Positions 17,095-26,716 of a DNA stretch of 64,000 bases are shown in pieces; the first letter of the stretch is position 1; the number at the start of each line of letters is the position of its first letter. Position numbers and translations under genes: made by a program. The DNA comes from an uncultured Bacillota bacterium (GTDB taxonomy: Bacteria; Bacillota_I; Bacilli_A; RF39; UBA660). The stretch is taken from NCBI GenBank assembly GCA_905205665.1, contig CAJLEF010000004.1, forward strand, positions 39,202 to 103,201, read 5' to 3'. A model generated the notes under the pieces. It saw only the letters and a program-made list of their open reading frames with translations, made no database searches and was not told where the DNA came from.

Positions 17095-18078
17095 ATGTTT
17101 TTAAATGAAGAAATGGATATAAATGAAATGTTAATAAAATCTAATTTTAATAAATTATTGTTTATTTCAGGGACACTGCCTTATAAATTAGATATTAATA
17201 CGGATTTTTATGAATTTGAATTATGTGTTAATCTTGATGGATATCAAAATGAGGACGCAATAAAAAGAAAAATTTCTTTTACAATAAGTCAACACTGGGT
17301 TGATGACCAAGATGTTCCAGGCATAAATAACGTTTTAAGTTATAACCCTATTAAAAAGAAATATACTATTATATCTAGTAGATTTAAATTATGCATTGAG
17401 TTAACAAATGATGAATATGCTTATTTAAAAAATGATGATCAAGAATTGGATAAAAAAGTAAAAATGTTATATCAAACAATACTAGCTTTTTTAGCAAATA
17501 AATATGCAATGACTATGAACGGAAATGACATTGTTAATTTATGTATAGAACATTGTGGCTTAGGCAGGTTATTTATTTTTGAATATGATGCTAATAATCA
17601 TAAAATTATTGACCAAAAAGGATTAATTGTACCATCTTTAACTTTAGATAATAATTTTAAAAGTGAGGTTAGAAATTTTAAAGATGTATTATCAGAAAAT
17701 GATATTGTTTGGTTATACTTTCTTAATAATGCTATTTTTTATTATAACCACCGTGATTTTTTAAATTGTATCATTTATTCAGCCATTTCTCTTGAGTCAT
17801 ATTTAAATTATTTAATAAAAGAGAATAGACATATTGTGAAATTTGAAAATTATAATAAGGAATTAAAAGAATTAAAAAAAGTTCCTGGTTTTTTCACGAC
17901 CATAAAATATTTAAAAGAAAATGATATAATAAATTCAACAGAGAGCAAAGAATTAAAATCATGTTATGGTAGTATCAATGAAATGCGTAATTTTGTAATA
18001 CATGGAAAACTTAATAAAATTCTTATGAATAAATCGTCAGTTGAAGAAGGTTTAAAAAAAATTAGTCGAATTTTATAA
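17095..18078 (+). CDS. HEPN-motif protein of unknown function (possible ribonuclease or defence effector)
   Basis: This 327-residue soluble protein has no recognisable N-terminal domain. Its C-terminal quarter is helical and carries EMRNFVIHGKLNK (Arg near residue 298), matching the R-x4-H signature of HEPN ribonuclease domains. The preceding FLNCIIYSAISLESYLNYLI helix is typical of Apea/HEPN-like modules. I start it at ATG 17095, because AAAGGA lies 9 bp upstream; a longer frame opens at a TTG at 17047. It is monocistronic, flanked on both sides by copies of a 60-bp repeat, and followed by a NERD protein. HEPN domains occur in toxins, abortive-infection proteins and RNA-processing enzymes. 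The role here is unproven. Confidence 0.65.
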   Translation: MFLNEEMDINEMLIKSNFNKLLFISGTLPYKLDINTDFYEFELCVNLDGYQNEDAIKRKISFTISQHWVDDQDVPGINNVLSYNPIKKKYTIISSRFKLCIELTNDEYAYLKNDDQELDKKVKMLYQTILAFLANKYAMTMNGNDIVNLCIEHCGLGRLFIFEYDANNHKIIDQKGLIVPSLTLDNNFKSEVRNFKDVLSENDIVWLYFLNNAIFYYNHRDFLNCIIYSAISLESYLNYLIKENRHIVKFENYNKELKELKKVPGFFTTIKYLKENDIINSTESKELKSCYGSINEMRNFVIHGKLNKILMNKSSVEEGLKKISRIL

Positions 18079-18385
18079 TCAACATGAAAATAAGTATTTC
18101 AAACTTTTATAACATTGTTACTTTTGGTATAGATAAATTAAAAGAAACATAAATAAAGAATTCAAAGAGTTCAAATTCATGTAGTTATGTGAGACCAAAA
18201 ACTAATGAATTGTGAATCAATAGAAGAGGATTAGAAATAGTCTTCTTTTATTATACTTTAAGAGGATTACAAGAACCTTTGGTAAGCGTAGTTCTATTAA
18301 TGTTAACTAAACTTTTAATAAAAAACTAGATGTGTTTTTGCTTTAAGTAACGTATAATTTAAGTAGCAGAATGAAGTGTCTTATG
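18079..18385 (+). other. Intergenic stretch with 60-bp repeat copy 2
   Basis: About 300 bp without a gene. It holds repeat copy 2 at 18195-18254 and a TATAAT at 18353-18358 just before the NERD gene, for which I find no good -35 box. Confidence 0.5.
18195..18254 (+). repeat. 60-bp direct repeat, copy 2
   Basis: It matches 16794-16853 at 56 of 60 positions and keeps the 3' hairpin (GATT now pairs with AGTC through a G-U). The two copies lie 1.4 kb apart, and the HEPN-motif gene is the only gene between them. Confidence 0.7.
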
Positions 18386-19339
18386 ATGGGTATAATAGAT
18401 AATATATTTAAGCCTTTTAAAGATACTGTCTTTTTAAAAGAAGATAGTAATTTAGAAAAGCAATTAAATGAGTTAAAAGAATTACAAAAGAGTAATAATA
18501 GTTTATCTTTGGCTAAAGATATCAAACTTTTAGAGTGGGGTATTAAGGGTGAAGAAGCGATTGCTTATGAATTAAAATGCGCTAATTTAGGATTATATGT
18601 TTTAAGAGATATTACGATTTCTTATGAAGATTTAAAAGCCCAAATAGATTTTGTGGTTGTTTCTAAAGGTTTTACATATCTCATTGAATGTAAAAACTTA
18701 ATAGGTAATATATATGTTGATAATAAGGGAGAGTTTCAACGAGAATATGACTTAGCAGGAAAAAAGATAAGGGAAGCTATTTATTCTCCTTATACGCAAG
18801 CTATGAGACATAAAGATATTTTAAAGAAAAGATGGTTATCTAAAAATAGTTCTTTATTAACGATTTTAAATGAAAAAAAATTTGATAATTTATGGTATAA
18901 ACCTTTAGTTGTTTTAGCTAACTCAAAGTCTATTTTGGATATTAAAAGGGCTCCTTTAGAGATAAGAAAAAATACTATTAGAATAGACCAGTTAATTAAT
19001 TATATTAAACATGATCTTTCAAATTATGATAAAGATTTATTAACAAATGCTAATAATATGTTAAAAATAGCTAATAATTTTTTAGAAAATAATACGAATG
19101 ACTATTGTAGTTTAGCTAATAAATATAATCAAAGTATTTTAAATAAGTTAAAAGACTTTCGTAAAGAAAAAGCTAAAGAAATGAATGTTCCTGCTTATTA
19201 TATCTTTAACGATGAAGAACTAGATAAAATAATTACTTTAAAACCAGTTACTATTGAAAAATTAAAGGAAATATTACCCTCAATTAAAGTTAAAATTCAT
19301 GGGAATGATATTATTAAGATTTTAAATGAAAGCAAATAA
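18386..19339 (+). CDS. NERD (nuclease-related domain) protein
   Basis: This 317-residue protein begins MGIIDNIFKPF followed by VFLKED, a common opening for NERD proteins. The domain (about residues 45-140) has WGIKGEEAIAYEL, then QIDFVVVSKGFTYLIECKNLIGNI, which carries the D...ExK arrangement of PD-(D/E)xK-type nucleases. The C-terminal half is helical, ending in a small lysine-rich domain. NERD proteins are associated with DNA processing or plasmid and phage functions, but few have been characterised. Earlier in-frame ATGs exist at 18371 and 18383, and the ribosome site is poor for all, so the start is uncertain. Confidence 0.8.
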   Translation: MGIIDNIFKPFKDTVFLKEDSNLEKQLNELKELQKSNNSLSLAKDIKLLEWGIKGEEAIAYELKCANLGLYVLRDITISYEDLKAQIDFVVVSKGFTYLIECKNLIGNIYVDNKGEFQREYDLAGKKIREAIYSPYTQAMRHKDILKKRWLSKNSSLLTILNEKKFDNLWYKPLVVLANSKSILDIKRAPLEIRKNTIRIDQLINYIKHDLSNYDKDLLTNANNMLKIANNFLENNTNDYCSLANKYNQSILNKLKDFRKEKAKEMNVPAYYIFNDEELDKIITLKPVTIEKLKEILPSIKVKIHGNDIIKILNESK

Positions 19340-19471
19340 GTATTTTAAATAAAAAGATGATTTTTGACATTAAATTGTAAAAAAAATTACACTTTAAAAA
19401 TATTAAAAAGTATTTTTTTTACACTTTTATTATATATTTGTTATATAATCTTGTCTTTGACAGTTGTAACA

Positions 19472-19526
19472 TAAAAATAGCCTGCAAACCCTGGTAAATA
19501 CTGGATTTGCAGGCTTTTATTTTTCT
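19472..19526. terminator. Bidirectional terminator between the NERD gene and the transposase remnant
   Basis: A perfect 10-bp stem AGCCTGCAAA (19479-19488) with TTTGCAGGCT (19506-19515) is flanked by T-rich sequence on both strands. It can therefore end the rightward NERD transcript and the leftward transposase transcript. Confidence 0.8.
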
Positions 19527-19536
19527 GCGTACAACT

Positions 19537-20253
19537 TTATTTTTTTATCTGTTTAAAAATTTTATTAAATTTCTCATAAGTTATTATTTCATAATCTGTT
19601 CTAAAACTAAATTTATCATGTAAATGGTCTGTTACATTATCTCCAACATAAGCGGGTGAATATCCGATGCCTTTTTCTTCATACACTTCCATTTTTCTTG
19701 ATTTTTCAATTATTTGAGTATTGGTGTATTTATAATCTAGTTTGTTTTCTAATATTCTATAAATTAACAATGAAATGAAACAGGTTAAGAAATGAGCTGT
19801 TATTCTATCTTCTCTAGAAAGATAAATGTCACCTGATTCAAAATCTGATTTTAATATTCTGAAATTTTCTTCAATTTCTCATCTATTCTTAGAAATATTT
19901 AGAATATCTTCAATATTGCTATTTAAATTTGTAGTAATTCCATAGTATCCATCATATTTTTCTTCTTCCAAAATTACTGAATCATCAATTGAATATTTAT
20001 ATGTAAATTTCTCTTTTTCTTTTGAATCATTCAAAAAATTTGAATCTTGAGTTTTCACTTTCTTTTCCTTTGTTATAACATCTTCTTTAATAAGACGCCT
20101 GTAATCATTTGGATTATTGCTTAATTTCATTTTGCTACCATCATTTGATGAAAAAATTTTGTTTTTTGCTCTTTCAATTTGAACGTTTCTTAAATAATCT
20201 CTATATTTAATTTGATATGTAACAATTAATGTGCGGACGCTTATTATTTCCAT
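19537..20253 (-). pseudogene. Truncated IS4-superfamily (IS1634-like) transposase with a nonsense codon
   Basis: Reading leftward, one frame of 239 codons covers only the C-terminal part of a DDE transposase. It includes YRDYLRNVQIERA, YDGYYGITTN, EIEENFRILKSDF and LSREDRITAHFL, then FISLLIYRILENKL. A single in-frame TGA at 19881-19879 stands where the family has the Trp of the xRWEIEE motif, which carries the catalytic Glu. The N-terminal half is missing: full-length relatives exceed 500 residues. The element is therefore a dead remnant, marking an old insertion in this accessory patch. I could not define terminal inverted repeats. Confidence 0.85.
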
Positions 20254-20335
20254 TTATATAGATAATGTAGATAAATTTTTCCTCTTTTTATTTTACAAAC
20301 AATGTGAGATAATGCTGTTAAGGTAGGAATTGAGA

Positions 20336-23300
20336 ATGAAAAGGTCAAAAGAGTTTAAAAGAAAAGTTAATGGTTTTACTTTAATCGAACTTATAAGTGT
20401 TGTTAGTATTATGGCGATTATTTTGTTAATCGCTATTCCAGCTTATACGACAATTACAAATAAGACTAAGGAAAATATTTATCAATCTAAAGTAACAGAA
20501 CTTCTTGCTAAAGCTGAAAGTTATTCAGAAACTTCAAATGTTTTTGCTATGGATGTTAACACTTTAATACAACAAGGTCTTATTAGTGCTGATAATGAAT
20601 CTGGAAATCTAATTGATCCTAGATCAGATCGTAAGATGAATTGTGATATTATCGAAGTGAATTACGAAGGAAATACCTATAAAGCTAATTATATTGAAAA
20701 TGATACTTGTTTAGGAGAAGAAGAACTCAATAACCGTTATGGTATGGGTTATATTACGATTTATGATGAAAATGGTAATGAAGTATCTAATAATACATGG
20801 TCACAAACAGCCTTTGAAAATTTTCAATTTCGTTTAAAAAATGAAAGTAATTTAGAAAATTTAGTTAGTTTCACTTGGAATGGAGAAGAAGAAAAAACTT
20901 GTACCAAAGAAGAGTATGATGATTGTCTTTACCAAATAAGTGCGCAACTTATTAAAAATATAACGGTTACTTTACATGTTGTTATGAATATTAACGGACA
21001 AGAAGTTAATCAAAAATATAGTGCTCATGGTTTAATAGACCGTGAAAAACCGACAGTTTCAGTAGATGATGTAAATAATGAAAATTATACAACTGATTTA
21101 AGAAAAGTTAGTTTTGTTTTAGATGATAGATCTGGTAGTGGTATTTCTCATTATGCTGTGATAAGTGATGATATCACATCTTGTGAAAATGATGGAATAG
21201 TATACCAATCTACCGAAGATGTTCATCCAACAGTTTATTTGGATAATGGTGATTATATTGTTTGTGCAAAAGATAAGGTAGGAAATGTTTCTGATATAGA
21301 TGACAAAAGTAAAGTTCATGTTGAAAAAGTGAATTCAAATAACTTTAAAATAAAAGTAACAAATAGTTCTAATAGTAATTGGACAAATAAAGATGTTACT
21401 TTAGCTGTTAGTTGGGATATTGAAAATATTGATTTTTGTACTTATAAGTTAAATGACGGGGAATATCAACGTTATAATGGTGTTTATGATAGCAAAGGCT
21501 TTACCATTAAACCAAATTTTACTGGTGAACAAAAAACGACAGTATATTTTATGTGTTATGATAAAGCCGGTAATAAAAGTAATGAAGCTAACACAAGTAT
21601 TTTAATAGATACCAATAATCCAACGATAACTTATAGTATTCAAAATCAAACAGTTGGAAGCAATAACTATTATAAAGGCTTAACTTTAAAAGCAGATGTT
21701 AAAGATAATTTGAGTGGTATATCTTCTATTAAATATTGTCAAGGAGAAGGGGATTGCACGCCTGGAACAACGGCAACTGGTAGTTTCAGTGTCACTTTAG
21801 CAAGTGGAAAAAATCGTAAAGTTTGTGCTATTGTTGTAGATAAGGCTGGCAATTCTTCTGGAAAAGTTTGTTCATCTTCTTACAATGTTGATGGAGTAAA
21901 GCCAACAATTAGTTTAACTGAAAGTAGTACATCAGGGGAAAATGGTTGGGTTAAAAAAGCAACCATAACAGGTTCTTTCAATGATACTGTAAGTGGACTA
22001 GCTAGTGCTAAATATTGTCGAAGTAGTGCAAATTGTACGCCTGATACAACAGTTTCTATTTCTAATAATCAAATCGTGGTGGATATTACCAATGCTTCTA
22101 ACCAAAAAGTTTGTATGAATGTAACAGATAAAGCTGGAAATACTTCTAATCTGGCTTGTAGTAAAAATTATTATGCTGACAATACGCTTCCAACTGTATC
22201 TATTGATATTTCTACTTCTAATGGAAATGCGACAGTTACTGCAAGTAATGCTAAAGATAATTTAAGTGGGGTAGCAAGTTATCAGTTTCGTTTTGATAAT
22301 GGTAATTGGATAACAGGTTCTTCTAATAGATATACTTTTACAAATTTAACAGACGGTAATCACACGTTTTATGTCAGGGTAAAAGATAAAGCCGGAAATT
22401 ATAGTTCGGCTCAATCAAAAGTAGTAACTATTTCTAATGGACCTAGTCTTACTCGTATAGGTGACTTTATATCCAAAAATGCTTCTAGTAATGATAATAT
22501 GAGAAATAATTATAATCTTGTACCACTTAATCAATCACAAATTGTAATTATTGATGGTGATGAAGTTTATTATGACAATGGAAAGCCTAAAAATACTTAT
22601 TATCTTGAAGCACAAGTGTTAAATGTTACTTCAAAAAGTTCTTCTTATGGCTCTATTGTAAAATTAATGAGTGAGGGAGCGCCTCTTCCTGAATATGGCG
22701 TTCGAGTAGATAATTCAACAATTGTTGTTGGTGGGGATGCCAATACAAGAGGTGGCTCTGTTCGGGTAGCAACTCTTAAAATAAGTGGTAATTCTATTAC
22801 AATGCCTTATATTAGTTCTGTTTTTGGAAAAGCTGGTTTTGATCGAGAAGGTATTGTGGGAATTTCTCATAGTCTTAACAGTGGAACAGTAGGAGTTTAT
22901 TATGATGATTCTACTTCAAGTAAACATAATTATGCTGTTAGAAGTTATACTTATACATCAGGTGGTATTAGCTCTGAAAGTAAATTATCAAGAAATGTCA
23001 ATGACATATACTATTATTTCCATGATATTTATGGCGCTGCTGGTTCTGTTTCTACAAGCCAAGGAACTTATGCTAGACAAAAAGTTTTTGATTATGCTGG
23101 TTTCTTTAATGGAACAGGAATTGTAAGATGTGAAGATAATAGCATTTATCAAGATACATAATGTTACAATAAGAAAAATGAAAATAAAATTATTGATGCC
23201 GGAAATTATAGCAAATATTTAGGCAGTAATACCCAACAGGCTTATTTTTCTATGACAGCTTTAGGAAATGATAAAATTATTTTAACTATAAAAAATAAAA

Positions 23301-23521
23301 CTTACGATAGAAATAGCAAGACAACAACTTTAACAGGACACCTTTTGTTCTATAAAAAAGAAAATGGTAGTTGGAATTTAAAGAAAGAACTTAATGCTCC
23401 TGAAAATGGAGTTACTTATTCTAATTCTAGGTATTTATCCAATGAGGTATTACTTCCATTAACAACAAATGCAGCTTTATATAATTCTTATGCTGGTCTT
23501 TATTACATTACTTTCTCTTAG
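20336..23521 (+). pseudogene. Giant prepilin-like Ig-repeat surface protein, interrupted by an in-frame TAA
   Basis: The frame starts at ATG 20336 (AGGTAGGA site) with a type IV prepilin leader, KVNGFTLIELISVVSIMAIILL. Several Ig-like or bacterial adhesin repeats follow, each opening with a D..P/KPT strand and ending in DKAGN(T/S)S; there are about four between residues 230 and 690. A C-terminal beta-rich domain comes last. At 23159-23161 a TAA interrupts the frame (YQDT stop CYNKK), but the same frame continues for 120 codons to TAA 23519-23521 without change in composition. Full length would be about 1061 residues; as written a 941-residue protein is made. It lies 3 bp before the DUF1294 gene. 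No pilus assembly genes are present here. The stop may be a real mutation, readthrough or a sequence error. Confidence 0.75.
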
Positions 23522-23523
23522 AA

Positions 23524-23802
23524 ATGAGGAAAAGTATGTTTATTTGTATCTATTTATTTATTTTAAATTTTATAACATTTATTGTTTTTGGCTTAGATAA
23601 ATTAAAAGCTAAAAAACATAAATGGAGAATTAAAGTGAGTACTTTGTTAGGTTTATGTTTTTTAGGTGGATCTTTAGGTGGCTTAATAGGAATGTATACT
23701 TTTAGGCATAAGACAAAACAGAAATATTTTACTATAGGTGTACCACTTATGTTAATAACACAAGTGGTACTTATTATTTATCTATATACTAAATTAATAT
23801 AA
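23524..23802 (+). CDS. DUF1294 family small membrane protein
   Basis: This 92-residue protein has three hydrophobic segments and the family pattern FGLDKLKAKKHKWRI...LLGLCFLGGSLGGLIGMYTFRHKT. The function of DUF1294 is unknown. It follows the Ig-repeat gene by 2 bp, so the two are probably co-transcribed. Confidence 0.88.
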   Translation: MRKSMFICIYLFILNFITFIVFGLDKLKAKKHKWRIKVSTLLGLCFLGGSLGGLIGMYTFRHKTKQKYFTIGVPLMLITQVVLIIYLYTKLI

Positions 23803-23852
23803 ATGTTGCATTTTTAAACAAAATAATATATTGTTTAAACTATGGTGATGAT

Positions 23853-24971
23853 ATGAAAGAAGAAAATGTTGCAAAAATATTAAAAAAGATAAGAGAAAGT
23901 AAAAATTTAACACAAGATGAAGTGGCAAGTAAACTTAGTCTTGGAAGAAACGCTATTGTGAGAATTGAATCAGGTAAAAGAAAAGTAAGTGCTAGTGAAC
24001 TAAGTCAATTTGAAAAATTATATAATATTGATTTAGAAGATTATGTTGGAACTTCTAAAAAACAAGAGATTAAAGGCATTATCTTGGCTGGTGGCACTGG
24101 TACGAGACTTTACCCTATAACAGAAGCTACCAGTAAACAGCTTGTTCCTGTTTATGACAAACCTATGATTTTTTATCCTTTAAGTGTTTTAATGGAAGCT
24201 AACATAAGAGATATTTTAATTATTACAACGAAAGAAGATCAAGAAAACTTTAAAAGACTTCTAGGGGATGGTACTCGATTTGGTATTCATTTATCTTATA
24301 TGGTGCAACCTAAACCAAATGGTCTTGCGGAAGCTTTTATTTTAGGAGAAGAATTTATTGGTGATGCTCCTTGTGCTATGATTTTAGGAGATAACATTTA
24401 TTTTGGTAATGGTTTGGAAAAAGAACTTACTAAAGCCATTAATAATGCCGTATCAGAAGATGCTACTATTTTTGGATATAAAGTAAAAGATCCTGAAAGA
24501 TTTGGTATTATGGAAATAGATGAGTACAACAATGTTTTATCAGTTGAAGAAAAACCATTACATCCTAAAAGTGATTATGCTATCACAGGGTTATATTTCT
24601 ATCCCAAAGGAGTTTCATCTATGGCTAAAATGGTAAAACCAAGTCAAAGAGGAGAACTTGAAATAACGAGTTTAAATGATTTATATCTAAAACAGAATAA
24701 ATTAAAAGCAAGATTACTTGGTGACGGTTATACTTGGTTTGACACCGGAACTTTTGAATCTTTATTAGATGCTTCTAATATGATAAGGACGATTGAAAAT
24801 AACAAAGATACCTTAATTTGTAGTCCTGAAATTATCGGTTTAAATCACAAGTGGTTATCTTTAGAAGAATTTTCTAAAAGAGCTATTTTATTAAATAAAA
24901 ACAAGTATGGTCAATGTTTAATGAAAATAGCCGAGAAAGAAATAAAAAAAGAACGTACCAATAAAAACTAA
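23853..24971 (+). CDS. rfbA: Glucose-1-phosphate thymidylyltransferase fused to an N-terminal XRE helix-turn-helix
   Basis: Residues 1-62 form a Cro/C1-type DNA-binding domain (KILKKIRESKNLTQDEVASKLSLGRNAIVRIESGKRK). Residues 68-372 are a complete RmlA/RfbA enzyme with GIILAGGTGTRLYPIT, SKQLVPVYDKPMIFYPLS, GDNIYFGNGL and GYTWFDTGTFESLLDAS. RmlA condenses glucose-1-phosphate and dTTP to dTDP-glucose, the first step to dTDP-rhamnose. Stand-alone RmlA is about 290 residues, so the extra domain is a true fusion; the ATG at 23853 is the only sensible start. No rmlB, rmlC or rmlD lies in the window. The fusion could sense dTDP-sugar levels and regulate DNA, but this is inference. Confidence 0.9.
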   Translation: MKEENVAKILKKIRESKNLTQDEVASKLSLGRNAIVRIESGKRKVSASELSQFEKLYNIDLEDYVGTSKKQEIKGIILAGGTGTRLYPITEATSKQLVPVYDKPMIFYPLSVLMEANIRDILIITTKEDQENFKRLLGDGTRFGIHLSYMVQPKPNGLAEAFILGEEFIGDAPCAMILGDNIYFGNGLEKELTKAINNAVSEDATIFGYKVKDPERFGIMEIDEYNNVLSVEEKPLHPKSDYAITGLYFYPKGVSSMAKMVKPSQRGELEITSLNDLYLKQNKLKARLLGDGYTWFDTGTFESLLDASNMIRTIENNKDTLICSPEIIGLNHKWLSLEEFSKRAILLNKNKYGQCLMKIAEKEIKKERTNKN

Positions 24972-24989
24972 TAAGGAGTGAAAAATAGT

Positions 24990-25301
24990 ATGACATTACA
25001 AGAATTGGATAGATTAAGAAATTTAGTTATTAGATCAGAAATAAAACCAACAGATTCTATAGAAGAAATGGTTTTTAAAGCATACTTAAAACATGAAAAT
25101 TTAAAAGATACCGCAGATGAAATAAATAATTTGCAAATTAAAAAGGATAATAATGACTTCATTAAAATTTCTAAAGAAACTGTTTCTGAAATTATAAAAG
25201 ATAAAAATAGTGAGTATATTATAAAAGATAAAGAACTTTATGATTTTGTAGAATCAAAATTTAAAAGTAATAAGAAAAAAGCTCAAAAAAGATGGGGATA
25301 A
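24990..25301 (+). CDS. Small charged hypothetical protein, 103 residues
   Basis: ATG 24990 follows an AAGGAG site (24973-24978); an upstream GTG overlaps that site and is not credible. The product (MTLQELDRLRNLVIRSEIKP) is helical and charged with no membrane segment, and it ends in a basic tail (KSNKKKAQKRWG). It lies 18 bp after the RmlA fusion and shares its transcript, ending at the terminator at 25310. I do not recognise it. Confidence 0.65.
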   Translation: MTLQELDRLRNLVIRSEIKPTDSIEEMVFKAYLKHENLKDTADEINNLQIKKDNNDFIKISKETVSEIIKDKNSEYIIKDKELYDFVESKFKSNKKKAQKRWG

Positions 25302-25309
25302 ATACAATA

Positions 25310-25339
25310 AAATGCTATTTTTTCTTGTTTTGCATTTTT
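25310..25339 (+). terminator. Terminator after the RmlA-fusion operon
   Basis: Stem AAAATGC (25310-25316) with GCATTTT (25332-25338) and a T-rich 3' side. The next promoter's -35 box lies inside its 3' arm. Confidence 0.65.
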
Positions 25340-25358
25340 ATATGACTCATGATATAAT
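25330..25358 (+). promoter_or_regulatory. Promoter of the RDD-protein gene
   Basis: TTGCAT (25330-25335), 17-bp spacer, TATAAT (25353-25358); the start codon is 28 bp downstream with a GGAGGGAT site. Confidence 0.7.
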
Positions 25359-25385
25359 TTTCATGTTGTTATGGAGGGATAAAAA

Positions 25386-26099
25386 ATGCAAACAACAGAC
25401 CGTTTGTTAAATAGTACGTTTTTTAAAAGAGTAGGTGCTTATGTTTTAGATATCTTAATTGTATCTTTGGTAGTTTATTTATTATCATTTATACCTTTTT
25501 TAAATCCAAATCATAATGCTTATACAGAAAAATATAATGAACTTTTAAATTTGCAACAACAATATACAAATAATGAAATTAGTACAGAAGATTATGAAAC
25601 AGCTTTTAAACCAATTGCTTATGAAATACATCGTTTAGAAACTAATTATGTTGTCATTGATCTTGTCGTTGTCTTATTATATTTTGCAGTTTTACAGTAT
25701 TTTTGTAAAGGCCAAACTATTGGTAAAAAGTTATTTCAAATAAGAGTCGTAAGTAATGATAAAACACCTTTAACAATCGTTAATTTCTTACTAAGAAGTA
25801 TTGTTCTTAATAATGTACTTATTTCTATTATTTTACAGTGTATCATTCATTTTATGAATAATGAAAATTATTTTGATGTTTATCAAAATGTGAATCTTGT
25901 TGGTAACGTTATTACTTATATTATTATCTTTATGATTATTGTTAGAAATGATGGCCGTGGTTTACATGATTATATTGCTAATACCAAGGTTGTTTTCGAT
26001 AATACACCAGTTATAGAAAGAAAAAGAGCTAAAGAAGAAAAGATACTAGATTTAGAAGCTAAAGAAGTTAAGCAAGATACTAAGAAGAAAAAATCTTAG
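25386..26099 (+). CDS. RDD family membrane protein
   Basis: A 237-residue membrane protein whose first helix carries FFKRVGAYVLDILIV, the R...D pattern that names the family. Further helices and GQTIGKKLFQIRVVSNDKTPL, the conserved inter-helix segment, follow. The C-terminal 35 residues are a charged cytoplasmic tail of Lys and Glu. Its function is poorly known; some RDD proteins act in ion exchange. Its stop codon lies within the terminator hairpin. Confidence 0.9.
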   Translation: MQTTDRLLNSTFFKRVGAYVLDILIVSLVVYLLSFIPFLNPNHNAYTEKYNELLNLQQQYTNNEISTEDYETAFKPIAYEIHRLETNYVVIDLVVVLLYFAVLQYFCKGQTIGKKLFQIRVVSNDKTPLTIVNFLLRSIVLNNVLISIILQCIIHFMNNENYFDVYQNVNLVGNVITYIIIFMIIVRNDGRGLHDYIANTKVVFDNTPVIERKRAKEEKILDLEAKEVKQDTKKKKS

Positions 26100-26109
26100 T
26101 ATTTTTTTT
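26079..26109 (+). terminator. Terminator overlapping the end of the RDD gene
   Basis: Stem ACTAAGA (26079-26085) with TCTTAGT (26094-26100), then A and T8. The TAG stop codon is part of the 3' arm. Confidence 0.75.
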
Positions 26110-26146
26110 ATCTTTTATGTGATATGATTAATACAAGGAGAGATGG

Positions 26147-26716
26147 ATGATGAAAAAAAGTTCAATTATTTTAATTGTAATTGGTATTCTTATTGTTTTA
26201 TTTGGAAGCATTTTAATTGGTTCTTATAATAAGATGGTGACAAGTAAAGAAAATGTCACAACTTCTTATAGTAACTTAGATGTTATGTTACAAAGAAGAG
26301 CCGATTTAATTCCTAATCTTGTCAATACCGTTAAAGGCTATACTTCCCATGAAAACGAAGTAATTGATAAAATTACCAAAGCAAGAGAAAATTTAATGAA
26401 AGCAAGTAGTATTGATGATAAAGCCAAAGCCAACGAAGAATTAACAAATGGTTTAAATGCCTTATTAGTAGTGGTTGAAAACTATCCAGATTTAAAATCA
26501 AGTGCTAATTTTACCCAGTTATCAGATGAACTAGCCGGTACGGAAAATCGTATTTCTACAGCTAGACGTGATTATAATAACAGTGTTAAAGAATACAACT
26601 TGTTAATAAAGAAATTCCCAAGTAATCTTCTGGCTAATATGTTTGGTTTTAGTGAAGAAAAGTATTTTGAAGCCGATGAACAAAAAAAGGATGTTCCAAA
26701 TGTTAGCTTCGATTAA
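26147..26716 (+). CDS. LemA family protein
   Basis: A 189-residue protein with one N-terminal membrane anchor (IILIVIGILIVLFGSILI), then a long helical bundle with the family sequence LDVMLQRRADLIPNLVNTVKGY and ARRDYNNSVKEYN. The helical domain is predicted to be outside the membrane. LemA genes are regularly paired with TPM-domain genes, as here, where the next coding region overlaps this one by 17 bp. Two adjacent ATGs (26147, 26150) are possible starts. Confidence 0.92.
   Translation: MMKKSSIILIVIGILIVLFGSILIGSYNKMVTSKENVTTSYSNLDVMLQRRADLIPNLVNTVKGYTSHENEVIDKITKARENLMKASSIDDKAKANEELTNGLNALLVVVENYPDLKSSANFTQLSDELAGTENRISTARRDYNNSVKEYNLLIKKFPSNLLANMFGFSEEKYFEADEQKKDVPNVSFD

Noticed and set aside
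19537..20253. TGA in the transposase as evidence that TGA encodes Trp (mollicute code)
   Set aside because: Many genes end in TGA, often in ATGA overlaps (for example 9773, 38412, 41574, 48696), and reading through gives stops soon after. Trp is encoded by TGG throughout. The TGA is a nonsense mutation.
20254..20335. Promoter for the Ig-repeat protein
   Set aside because: GATAAT is present, but no -35 box lies at a usable distance, so I did not list it.
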